A stretch of DNA of 34,298 bases from Sulfuricella sp. GTDB lineage: Bacteria > Pseudomonadota > Gammaproteobacteria > Burkholderiales > Sulfuricellaceae. Each line of letters starts with the position of its first letter. Positions within the stretch are counted from its first letter, which is position 1. This document shows positions 27,612-34,298 of the stretch, piece after piece. The stretch covers positions 1 through 34,298 of the forward strand of contig JAGXQV010000196.1 in assembly GCA_018336195.1 (NCBI GenBank), read 5' to 3'. Under the pieces are notes generated by a model, which was not told the origin of the DNA, searched no databases, and was given only the letters and a program-made list of their open reading frames with translations. The position numbers and the translations under genes were made by a program.

Positions 27612-28700
27612 TTAGCAGGGTGCGCGGCGAAATTCTTCCATGAACGCCGCCAGCGCTTCGACCGCCGGCAGGGTCATGGCGTTGTAGATCGAGGCGCGGA
27701 TGCCGCCCAGCGAGCGATGGCCGGCCAGGCCGCTGAATCCCCGCTCGCCGGCCTGTTTCAGAAATGCGCCTTCCAATTCCGGGGTTCCCAGCTTGAATAC
27801 CACGTTCATCAGCGAGCGGTTTGCGTGGTCCGCCCAGCCCTGGTAAAAACCGGCGCTGGCGTCGATGGCCTGGTACAACAGCGCGGCCTTTTTCCGGTTG
27901 AGCGCCGCCATGTTTTCCAGACCGCCGATCTCATTCAGGAGCCAGCGGGTGACCAGCAACACCACGTAAATGGCGAATACCGGCGGGGTGTTGTAGATCG
28001 AATGGGCGTTGAGGTGGGAACGGTAATCGAGCAGCGCGGGCAGGCCGGCCGGCGCTTTTTCCAGCAGATCGCGGCGGATCACCACCACGGTGACGCCCGC
28101 CGGACCCAAATTCTTCTGGGCGTGGGCGTAGATGAGGTCGAAACGCCGCGGGTCGAAGGGGCGCGACAGGAAGTCCGAAGACATGTCGCATACCCGCGGC
28201 ACCGCGTCGTTGCCGGGAATCTCATGGAATTGCAGGCCTTCCACGGTTTCGTTGGAAACGTAGTGGAAGTAGGCGGCATCCGCCGAACAGGACAATTCCT
28301 CCGCGCCAGGCAGGCGCCGGAAGCCGCTCGCCGCGCCGTCCCACACCACCCGCACTTGCCCTTCGAGAGTGGCTTCGGGAATTGCCTTGCCGCTCCAGTA
28401 GCCGGTGCGCAGGTATTCCGCGGTCTTGGCGGTGCCGCGCAGCAGCAGCATGGGGATCATCGAGAACTGCAGGGACGCGCCGCCCTGCAAGAACAGCACG
28501 GCGTGGCTGTCGGGAAGCTGGAGCAATTCGCGGATGTTGCGCTCGGCCTCGGCCACCACCCCGGCGAACCATTCCGAGCGGTGGCTGATGCCGAGGATCG
28601 ACAGGCCGGTTTCCGGGACCAGGGCGATGGCCTGCTGGGCTTGGGCGAGGACCGTCTCGGGTAAAACCCCCGGCCCGCCGGAGAAATTGAGGTGGTTCAT
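27612..28700 (-). CDS. serC: Phosphoserine aminotransferase (SerC type)
   Basis: A 362-aa PLP aminotransferase of the SerC family, which makes phosphoserine from phosphohydroxypyruvate (and the analogous vitamin B6 intermediate). NFSGGPGVLP, GISHRS (H40, R41), NETVEGLQF, CDMSSDF, the PLP lysine K196 in AHAQKNLGPAG, IYNTPP and GHRSLGGIRASIYNAM all fit. The ATG lies 1 nt after the stop of the ATP-grasp gene, so the two are co-translated. Canonical SerC is very likely by sequence. Its pairing with a ligase rather than serA, pheA or hisC neighbours leaves a specialised role possible. Confidence 0.88.
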   Translation of the reverse strand: MNHLNFSGGPGVLPETVLAQAQQAIALVPETGLSILGISHRSEWFAGVVAEAERNIRELLQLPDSHAVLFLQGGASLQFSMIPMLLLRGTAKTAEYLRTGYWSGKAIPEATLEGQVRVVWDGAASGFRRLPGAEELSCSADAAYFHYVSNETVEGLQFHEIPGNDAVPRVCDMSSDFLSRPFDPRRFDLIYAHAQKNLGPAGVTVVVIRRDLLEKAPAGLPALLDYRSHLNAHSIYNTPPVFAIYVVLLVTRWLLNEIGGLENMAALNRKKAALLYQAIDASAGFYQGWADHANRSLMNVVFKLGTPELEGAFLKQAGERGFSGLAGHRSLGGIRASIYNAMTLPAVEALAAFMEEFRRAPC

Positions 28701-28701
28701 C

Positions 28702-29949
28702 TTATTCGGCCAGCGCTGCCATGGGCACTCCCGCCTTGCGGAAGATCATGGCGCGGAACGCGCCAAACAGCTTGTGCATGGTGGCCTGTTTGTAGGGGTA
28801 GACCTCGATCGGGTCCATGGCGTGAACCACCATGGCGTGGTCGATCTCGAAGACCAGCAGGCGGCCGTCCAGGGTTTCGGCACAGTCGATGCCCAGGTAC
28901 TCCAAGTCAATGCAGCGATGGATTTCGGCCAGGGCCGCGCCCTGCCGCAGCGCGAATTCCTGCTCGAAAGTCGCCATGAAGCGCGCTTCCTCCGCGCGTT
29001 TTTCCGGGTCTTCCGCCATTCCGGCGTTCAGGTAGTGAATCATCCAGTGGTCGGAAATTCCCATGTGGCAGGCAAACGGCTGGCCGTCGATGAGGACCAC
29101 GCGATATTTGCGGAACAAACCGTCGCTGCCGGAATAATCGACGAAAGGCGCCACGAAAAGCTCCTCGCCGGGCATCGCGGCGAGGTTTTCCAGGAGTTGC
29201 GCCGGGGTGTCGATCTTGTTGAGGTCGTGGCCGGCGTGCGAATCGACGGGGCGAACGATCAGCGGAAAATCGATGCCCTCGGGGAAGCCGTTGCGCGCCG
29301 GGTAATCTACGGTGATTTGCTCCAGCTCCGCCCGGCCGACGCGCCAGGTGGGCGGCATGAGCACGCCGGGCAGATCGTGCAACAGGCGCGCGGCGGTATC
29401 GCGCGCCACCCGCTCGATATGGAAGGGATTGTTGATGACCGGCCTGGGCCATTCCGCGAGGACCGGCAGCCACGCGCCGAGAATCGGGCGGTTCGCCTCG
29501 GTCTCGCTGATCGCCACGAACAGCGCGTCGTGCTCGGGAATTTCCGAGAGATCGTCATCGACGCCGGTCGCGTAAAAAATATTCAGCTCGATGTCGGAAT
29601 CTTCCAGCAAACACTCGATGGGCACGTTCGACATCAGGTCGCCCGGCGCCATCAGCGCCAGCAAACGCAGCTTGACCAGCCGGGTCGCGGGAAGGCAAAA
29701 ATGCCGACGCAACTTGAGGGCTTCCTGTTGCAGATTGAGGGCGAGATCCTGAGCGTTGCGAAACTGGAAAATGATGCCCGCATCGAGCAAGGAGCAAGCG
29801 TCATGGGGATTTTCGGTGGCCCGTTGAATCAGCGCCTCAAGCAGCGGGCCGAGGTCGGCGCCCGCCAGATGCAGGCGCAGCAGCGCGGCAAGACCAAGAT
29901 GTTCGGGTAGGGCAGACAGCGGAGCGGCGCCAGGGTTTGATGAATTCAA
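28702..29949 (-). CDS. ATP-grasp ligase-like protein of unknown substrate
   Basis: A 415-aa protein. Residues 1-90 are helical and TPR-like (ATENPHDACSLLDAGIIFQF). A pre-ATP-grasp region follows to about 180, and the rest looks like an ATP-grasp fold: PLIVRPVDSHAGHDL at 229-243, FRKYRVVLIDGQPFACHMGI at 279-298, and a metal-site strand DGRLLVFEIDHAM at 361-373. There the usual ExN reads E368-I-D370. Such enzymes join a carboxylate to an amine or thiol using ATP. No named enzyme is recognised. No ATG is near the 5' end; TTG at 29949 is the most upstream plausible start and its ribosome site is weak, so the N-terminus is uncertain. It is coupled to serC. Confidence 0.8.
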   Translation of the reverse strand: MNSSNPGAAPLSALPEHLGLAALLRLHLAGADLGPLLEALIQRATENPHDACSLLDAGIIFQFRNAQDLALNLQQEALKLRRHFCLPATRLVKLRLLALMAPGDLMSNVPIECLLEDSDIELNIFYATGVDDDLSEIPEHDALFVAISETEANRPILGAWLPVLAEWPRPVINNPFHIERVARDTAARLLHDLPGVLMPPTWRVGRAELEQITVDYPARNGFPEGIDFPLIVRPVDSHAGHDLNKIDTPAQLLENLAAMPGEELFVAPFVDYSGSDGLFRKYRVVLIDGQPFACHMGISDHWMIHYLNAGMAEDPEKRAEEARFMATFEQEFALRQGAALAEIHRCIDLEYLGIDCAETLDGRLLVFEIDHAMVVHAMDPIEVYPYKQATMHKLFGAFRAMIFRKAGVPMAALAE

Positions 29950-30095
29950 GGGATGCGTTTCTTTGGTGAAGGTGCCCCATTATCCTATATTCCTCGGTTG
30001 GACGGGTTGGGCTTCGCGATGGGTAATCATTTTGCGATTGCCCTACAGGCGTCAACGGCTGCCCGAATGATGGAAGATGCCCCGACCCAAATACG

Positions 30096-31169
30096 CTATC
30101 TCTTTCTTAAATCGTTCTTTGCCGACTTGATGTAGCGCCCAAAGTCCCGATCCTTCTTTCTCTTCTCGGCATAGGACATGTCGTTGAACGCCGATTCTTC
30201 CTTGAGTTTGAGAAAGCTCTCAAGAGCCTCGCGGCTGATTTCGCCGGCATCCACGGCGGCGAGTACGGCGCAGCCCGGCTCGCCAGTATGGCTGCAGTCA
30301 TGGTAGCGGCAGCGGGACGACAGGGCAGTGATGCCGGAATAGCTGCCCTCTATCCCGCCTTCCGCGCCGAGAATGCCGAATTCACGCATTCCTGGGTTGT
30401 CGATGACCAGTGCGCCGCCATCGAGACGAATCAGTTCGCGACGAACGGTCGTATGCCGCCCTTCGCCTGTTCCGCTGACGGCCCCCGTTTCCAACTTTTC
30501 GCGGCCAATCAATTGATTAATCAAGGTGCTCTTGCCCACCCCCGACGATCCCACGAAGCAATAGGTCTTTCCGGGCAACAGCAACCGCTGGAGATCATCC
30601 AGGCCGTCCCTCGTTATGTTGCTCAAGGGCACGATCGGCGCGGTGATGCCGGCAGACCGTATTTCCGCCAGTTGCGCGGCCAGCACCGCAGGCTCCACCA
30701 AGTCCGATTTGGTCAGCAGGATGTACGGCTCGGCCCCGCCTTCCATCACCATCACGAGATAACGTTCCAAGCGGTTCAGATTGAAATCGAAGTGGCAGGA
30801 CTGAACGATGACCACGTAGTCCAGATTCGCGGCAATCATCTGGTACTCGATGACGTTTCCAGCCGACTTTCGGCGCAACGAAGTCCTGCGCTCCAGAAGC
30901 GCGTGGATCACCCCGAAGTCTTCGCCAGGCTGCTTCTCCACACAAACCCAGTCGCCTACGCACGGTAGCTCATGGGACAGGTGATGGCGGTGCAAATAGC
31001 TGCCGGCCAGTTTGGCCCGGAATTGGCCGATCTGATCCACGAGCAGCAACTGATCGCGATCGACCGCCGCAACCCGGGCGACAGTATCCGTTGGCTTGCA
31101 GTCTGCTCGCCGCGCGAACCAGTCGTTCCAGCCCAGTTCATTCAATTCATCGTACTGATTTTTCGTCAA
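30096..31169 (-). CDS. rsgA: Ribosome small-subunit-dependent GTPase A (RsgA)
   Basis: A 357-aa circularly permuted GTPase that acts in late 30S maturation. An OB-like N-terminal domain is followed by G4 TKSD (153-156), G1 GSSGVGKS (207-214), G2 GRHTT (237-241) and G3 DNPG (257-260; usually DTPG or DSPG). The zinc motif C287-x4-C292-x-H294-x5-C300 has the same spacing as in E. coli RsgA. The N-terminus with LNELGWNDWFARR resembles a longer RsgA subtype also seen in firmicutes, so this may be a second, acquired copy. The start is TTG at 31169; no in-frame ATG exists upstream before a stop. Confidence 0.9.
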   Translation of the reverse strand: MTKNQYDELNELGWNDWFARRADCKPTDTVARVAAVDRDQLLLVDQIGQFRAKLAGSYLHRHHLSHELPCVGDWVCVEKQPGEDFGVIHALLERRTSLRRKSAGNVIEYQMIAANLDYVVIVQSCHFDFNLNRLERYLVMVMEGGAEPYILLTKSDLVEPAVLAAQLAEIRSAGITAPIVPLSNITRDGLDDLQRLLLPGKTYCFVGSSGVGKSTLINQLIGREKLETGAVSGTGEGRHTTVRRELIRLDGGALVIDNPGMREFGILGAEGGIEGSYSGITALSSRCRYHDCSHTGEPGCAVLAAVDAGEISREALESFLKLKEESAFNDMSYAEKRKKDRDFGRYIKSAKNDLRKR

Positions 31170-31385
31170 TCTTCGATCATCGAGTGTCGCGACCTGCTAC
31201 GGCGCTAAACGTGAAGCTAAGGAACCGCGCGCCTTTACATAGATAGGGTTAGCGGGATAATTGGGAAAAAACCAAGAGTTGTCTGATAATGTTTTAATTA
31301 TACAATTAAATCAATTTGTTAAATGCTTTTCTTGTTGCTGTGTGGAAGAAGGCGAGCAATGTTTCAGTTGGTGGCTGAACCGGCA
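31170..31385. other. AT-rich intergenic region upstream of rsgA
   Basis: No convincing gene. On the minus strand a perfect TATAAT (31302-31297) lies about 130 nt before rsgA and may be its -10, but no good -35 is seen. TTTAATT-ATAC-AATTAAA (31294-31311) is a weak inverted repeat. A 62-codon plus-strand open frame from 31261 has no ribosome site or recognisable features and is not called. Confidence 0.4.
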
Positions 31386-31736
31386 TTACTTGGGAACCTG
31401 CAATTCGCCTTTCCTGAAGCGTTCTGTCATATATGGAACGCATGTTTGATACCCAAGTGACTCAGCCATCTCCGCACTTACAACTGATGAAGTTGGGGAG
31501 TAAATCTCGGTCGCTATCTTCTGATGTAGCGCACTCATACTCGGCGGCTGGACCGCTCCGGATTGCTTCACCATAAACAAGCCCCGTGCAATTGGACGCC
31601 AGTCGCTACACATTGTACCGATGGCGTTGGACTGCGCGGGGCTCGGTTTCCATTCCTGCTGTGGTTCTCCTCCATTGCAAATCGAGTATGAAAGTGTCAG
31701 TACCAAGATAAGGCAAGTATGTTTCGTAAAGGACAT
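31386..31736 (-). CDS. Putative exported protein of unknown function, 116 aa
   Basis: Not recognised. The first ~20 residues (MSFTKHTCLILVLTLSYSIC) look like a Sec signal peptide with a short hydrophobic core; the sequence before C20 does not fit a lipobox well. The mature part has cysteines in GTMCSDWRPI and GYQTCVPYM that could form a disulfide. The ATG at 31736 has a weak GGAAATT ribosome site. It lies alone between rsgA and the DUF2442 gene in AT-richer DNA. Confidence is limited by the short length and lack of a family match. Confidence 0.5.
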   Translation of the reverse strand: MSFTKHTCLILVLTLSYSICNGGEPQQEWKPSPAQSNAIGTMCSDWRPIARGLFMVKQSGAVQPPSMSALHQKIATEIYSPTSSVVSAEMAESLGYQTCVPYMTERFRKGELQVPK

Positions 31737-31825
31737 AATTTCCGGCCCTGCATAAAAATGAGTGAATGATGGTTGCTTAAGTGGAGTTGAAGATCGTGCC
31801 GCCGATAGTCGGAGTGTTGGTGAAA

Positions 31826-32074
31826 TCAGACAGTTTCCAGCGCCTTGCTGAGTTCGTATAGCCGCGCTGGTGAAAGCTCCAGCCCGTTCGGCCAGGACAA
31901 CGCACCGGCATCGATAAAAAGGCGTTTGAAATAGTCCTCGGCCCGCAACGGTTCAAGCAGTGAACCGCTGCGTTGCAGTAGCGCATGTCCATCGAACACG
32001 CCCTCTTGTCCGTTGGAGAAATTCAACGCGACCTGAAAATCGCCCAAGTAGCGGGCTTCGATCACTTTAATCAT
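31826..32074 (-). CDS. DUF2442 family protein
   Basis: An 82-aa protein of the DUF2442 type: MIKVIEARYLGDFQVALNFS at the start, a GVFDG turn, and the C-terminal ALSWPNGLELSPARLYE that is typical of the family. Function is not established. The ATG at 32074 overlaps the DUF4160 gene by 8 nt; an upstream in-frame codon at 32110 would extend it deeper into that gene without a better match. The two families often occur together, an arrangement like that of small toxin-antitoxin modules; that role is inference. Confidence 0.8.
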   Translation of the reverse strand: MIKVIEARYLGDFQVALNFSNGQEGVFDGHALLQRSGSLLEPLRAEDYFKRLFIDAGALSWPNGLELSPARLYELSKALETV

Positions 32075-32336
32075 CCTGGTCTGCTCCCGGAATTCGCTCC
32101 ATCGGTTCAAAGTGTTGGCCTCGCTCCCAGTTAGCCAGCAATTCGGCCTGATGGCGCAAGCACCATTCCTTGACTAGCGTAGCGGCTTTGTTGGGTAGTC
32201 GTCCTTCGCTTATGTTCCCTGTCAGGATATTTATCAATGCCTCGAACCCTTGGTACTCCACATGGATGTGAGGTGGTGGATGGTCGTCGTGCCACATGCG
32301 GATGATGATGCCAAAGAACACGGACAAGATAGGCAA
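32067..32336 (-). CDS. DUF4160 family protein
   Basis: An 89-aa protein matching DUF4160: ILSVFFGIIIRMWHDDHPPP, then HIHVEYQGFEALINI, with the histidine-rich DDHPPPHIHVEY core, and a C-terminal LVKEWCLRHQAELLANWERG helix. No experimentally known function is recalled. The start is a TTG at 32336, supported by the family's MPxxSxFxGIxIRM N-terminus and a GGGAG about 10 nt upstream. It overlaps and presumably leads the DUF2442 gene. Confidence 0.8.
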   Translation of the reverse strand: MPILSVFFGIIIRMWHDDHPPPHIHVEYQGFEALINILTGNISEGRLPNKAATLVKEWCLRHQAELLANWERGQHFEPMERIPGADQDD

Positions 32337-32738
32337 GGTTCTTTACTCCCGATGGTTCGTGGCGAAGATTATGTAGCATAGCCGGTACATGGGCAATGTT
32401 CCGAATTCGTCGATACTTTAACGAGATGACAGGCCACGGTTGCCGCGCATATAAACTTCGCTCCGGATGCAACCGGCCTTTGAAAAAGAGTGGAGTACAT
32501 CCAACAGAACCCCGTCAAGCGGGGATAGGTCGATCAACCCGAGCATGGGCGGTGCTCCAGCGCACGGAATTATCTCGGAATACCAGGGTTGCTCGAAGTT
32601 AATCGGTGGTTTTGAGCAATACGGGACGCGGGAACGTGGCGACGATCACACCGTCTATATTGAGCTTATCCCTTGTCATCGCCATGTCATCGTCGTTCAC
32701 CACAATCGACGCAATCAAACTCAACCGAGGAATATCTG
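32337..32738. other. Intergenic region with decayed transposase fragment
   Basis: This 402-nt stretch between the DUF4160 gene and the phosphoketolase gene has no intact gene. Its middle holds the transposase remnant listed separately. The last 120 nt must contain the phosphoketolase promoter, but no strong -35/-10 pair was found. A GAGGA ribosome site is at 32727-32731. Confidence 0.5.
32490..32615 (+). pseudogene. C-terminal remnant of a Y1 (IS200/REP-type) transposase
   Basis: Frame 32493 reads EYIQQNPVKRG, a TAG stop (32526-32528), then VDQPEHGRCSSARNYLGIPG and LLEVNRWF to a stop at 32613. The pattern YIxxNPVkrGLVxxPExWxxSSARxYLG is the C-terminal signature of Y1-type transposases, including REP-associated ones. 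The TAG stands where the family usually has leucine, so TTG to TAG is a simple explanation. A neighbouring frame reading QPAFEKEW just upstream may be the preceding piece, out of frame. The rest of the gene is missing. Confidence 0.55.
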
Positions 32739-34298
32739 ATGAACAAAGCTGTCGAGGAATGCCTGTTGAACAAAGCCGTACCCGCGCTGAGCGCGGACGA
32801 ATTGCGCCGCATCGACGCTTACTGGCGTGCCTGCAATTACCTGGCTGCCGGAATGATCTACCTGCGCGACAATCCGTTGCTCAAGGAGCCGCTTCAGCCC
32901 GAGCACGTCAAGAACCGCTTGCTGGGTCACTGGGGCGCGAGTCCTGGGCTGGCTTTCGCCTATGTTCATTTGAACCGCCTTATCAACAAATACGAGCAGA
33001 ATGCGATTTTCCTGGCCGGCCCCGGCCACGGCGCACCGGGCATCCTCGGCCCGGTGTACCTGGAAGGCACTTATAGCGAGATTTATCCCAACAAGGGCGA
33101 GGATGAAGAAGGCATGCGCCAGTTCTTCAAGGAGTTCTCCTTCCCCGGCGGCATCGGCAGCCATTGCACCCCGGAAACGCCGGGGTCGATCCACGAGGGC
33201 GGCGAACTGGGCTATTCGATTTCCCATGCCTTCGGGGCGGCTTACGACAACCCCGACTTGCTGGTAACGGTGATGGTCGGCGACGGCGAATCGGAGACCG
33301 CGCCGCTCGCCACCTCCTGGCATTCCAACAAGTTCTTGAACCCGATCCGCGATGGCGCGGTGCTGCCCATCCTCCATCTCAACGGCTACAAGATCAACAA
33401 CCCGACCATCCTGTCGCGGATATCCCACGAGGAACTGGAAAACCTCTTCAAGGGCTACGGCTGGACGCCGTATTTCGTCGAAGGCAGCGACCCGGCCACC
33501 ATGCACCAGGCGATGGCGGAAACCATGGAGTCGTGCGTGACGGAAATCCGCCGCATCCAGAATGAGGCGCGCGCCAGCGGTATGGCGACCCGCCCGCGCT
33601 GGCCGATGATCGTGCTGCGTTCGCCGAAAGGCTGGACCGGCCCGAAAGAGGTGGACGGCAAGAAAGTGGAAGGTTTCTGGCGCGCTCACCAAGTGCCTAT
33701 CGGCAATGTGCGCGACAACCCCGCCCATCTCCAGCAACTGGAAGCCTGGTTGCGCAGCTACCGGCCCGAAGAATTGTTCGATGCCTCCGGCAAGCTGCAA
33801 CCCGAGCTGAAAGCCTTGGCGCCCAAGGGTAACCGCCGCATGAGCGCCAACCCGCACGCCAACGGCGGCACGTTGCGCAAGGCGCTACGTATGCCGGATT
33901 ACCGCGATTACGCCCAGGAAGTGAGCAAGCCGGGCACCACCACGGCGGAGAATACCCGCCCGCTGGGCAAGCTGCTGCGCGACATCATGCAGCACAACAT
34001 GAGCAATTTCCGGGTGTTCGGCCCGGACGAGAACACCTCCAACAAGCTCGACAACGTCTACGAAGTCAGCAAGAAGACCTGGCTCGCCGACATCCTCCCG
34101 GAAGATGGCGGCGGCAGCGAGTTATCGCCCGATGGCCGGGTCATGGAAATGCTTTCCGAGCACACCCTGGAAGGCTGGCTGGAAGGCTACCTGCTCACCG
34201 GACGCCACGGTTTCTTCTCCACCTACGAAGCCTTCGTCCACGTCATCGACTCGATGTTCAACCAGCATGCCAAGTGGCTGGCGATGTCCAAGGAAGTG
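32739..34298 (+). CDS. xfp: Xylulose-5-phosphate/fructose-6-phosphate phosphoketolase, 3' end missing
   Basis: The frame is open for 520 codons to the window end; full phosphoketolases have about 790. The enzyme is thiamine-diphosphate dependent and splits xylulose-5-phosphate or fructose-6-phosphate with phosphate to give acetyl phosphate and a sugar phosphate. Active-site regions are present: [20 protein letters not shown] (63-82), [20 protein letters not shown] (94-113), [20 protein letters not shown] (137-156), and the ThDP motif GDGESE (181-186) ending in NGYKINNPT. The ATG follows CGAGGAATATCTG. It starts a plus-strand unit; partner genes such as ackA would lie beyond the window. Confidence 0.97.
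   Translation, partial: MNKAVEECLLNKAVPALSADELRRIDAYWRACNYLAAGMIYLRDNPLLKEPLQPEHVKNRLLGHWGASPGLAFAYVHLNRLINKYEQNAIFLAGPGHGAPGILGPVYLEGTYSEIYPNKGEDEEGMRQFFKEFSFPGGIGSHCTPETPGSIHEGGELGYSISHAFGAAYDNPDLLVTVMVGDGESETAPLATSWHSNKFLNPIRDGAVLPILHLNGYKINNPTILSRISHEELENLFKGYGWTPYFVEGSDPATMHQAMAETMESCVTEIRRIQNEARASGMATRPRWPMIVLRSPKGWTGPKEVDGKKVEGFWRAHQVPIGNVRDNPAHLQQLEAWLRSYRPEELFDASGKLQPELKALAPKGNRRMSANPHANGGTLRKALRMPDYRDYAQEVSKPGTTTAENTRPLGKLLRDIMQHNMSNFRVFGPDENTSNKLDNVYEVSKKTWLADILPEDGGGSELSPDGRVMEMLSEHTLEGWLEGYLLTGRHGFFSTYEAFVHVIDSMFNQHAKWLAMSKEV

Noticed and set aside
28405-29910. 501-codon plus-strand open frame
   Set aside because: Antisense to serC and the ATP-grasp gene; low-complexity composition and no domain signature.
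31294-31311. TTTAATT-ATAC-AATTAAA as an operator or attachment site
   Set aside because: A short all-AT palindrome in AT-rich DNA is expected by chance; no second copy was seen nearby.
31261-31449. 62-codon plus-strand open frame
   Set aside because: No ribosome site or recognisable sequence, and it overlaps the 3' end of the exported-protein gene.
32721-33857. 378-codon minus-strand open frame
   Set aside because: It lies entirely antisense to phosphoketolase, whose motifs are unmistakable; GC-rich codon use creates the long shadow frame.

Overview
The window reads as the chromosome of a betaproteobacterium. The best guess is order Nitrosomonadales, something related to Thiobacillus, Sulfuricella or the Gallionellaceae. 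The grounds are the tuf-rpsJ-S10-spc-alpha gene order, the sequences of the ribosomal proteins, and a BtuM-type vitamin B12 transporter whose characterised member comes from Thiobacillus denitrificans. By eye the ribosomal half has moderate GC. The cobalamin half has high GC. A short stretch near 31.2-32.7 kb is AT-richer and looks acquired or decayed.

Bases 1-15092, plus strand: the 3' part of tuf (EF-Tu), then the full S10, spc and alpha ribosomal clusters. In order these are rpsJ, rplCDWB, rpsS, rplV, rpsC, rplP, rpmC, rpsQ / rplNXE, rpsNH, rplFR, rpsE, rpmD, rplO, secY, infA, rpmJ / rpsMKD, rpoA, rplQ, ended by a strong rho-independent terminator. Internal promoters can be read before rplC, rplN and rpsM, and hairpins lie between tuf and rpsJ and in the rplC and rplN leaders.

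Bases 15112-17768: an arginase-family ureohydrolase (minus), then pstS (periplasmic phosphate-binding protein) behind a clear Pho box, its terminator, and two small unrecognised genes.

Bases 17776-25750, minus strand: one cobalamin operon, read from right to left. It has a sigma-70-like promoter, a cobalamin riboswitch, btuM, cobO, cbiB, cobD, cobQ, cobU, cobT, cobC and cobS. It covers B12 uptake, adenosylation, aminopropanol-arm attachment and nucleotide-loop assembly, but has no corrin-ring genes. Two palindromic repeat elements sit between genes, and each supplies the stop codon of the gene that runs into it.

Bases 25821-34298: a methyl-accepting chemotaxis protein (plus). On the minus strand follow a two-gene unit of an unassigned ATP-grasp ligase and a SerC-type aminotransferase, an RsgA-type GTPase, a small exported protein of unknown function, and an overlapping DUF4160/DUF2442 pair. 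Last come a decayed transposase fragment and, on the plus strand, a phosphoketolase cut off by the window end.

The best candidates for undescribed biology are the ATP-grasp/SerC unit, the two small genes behind pstS, and the DUF4160/DUF2442 pair. The riboswitch-controlled btuM-cobO arrangement is the most coherent functional system.
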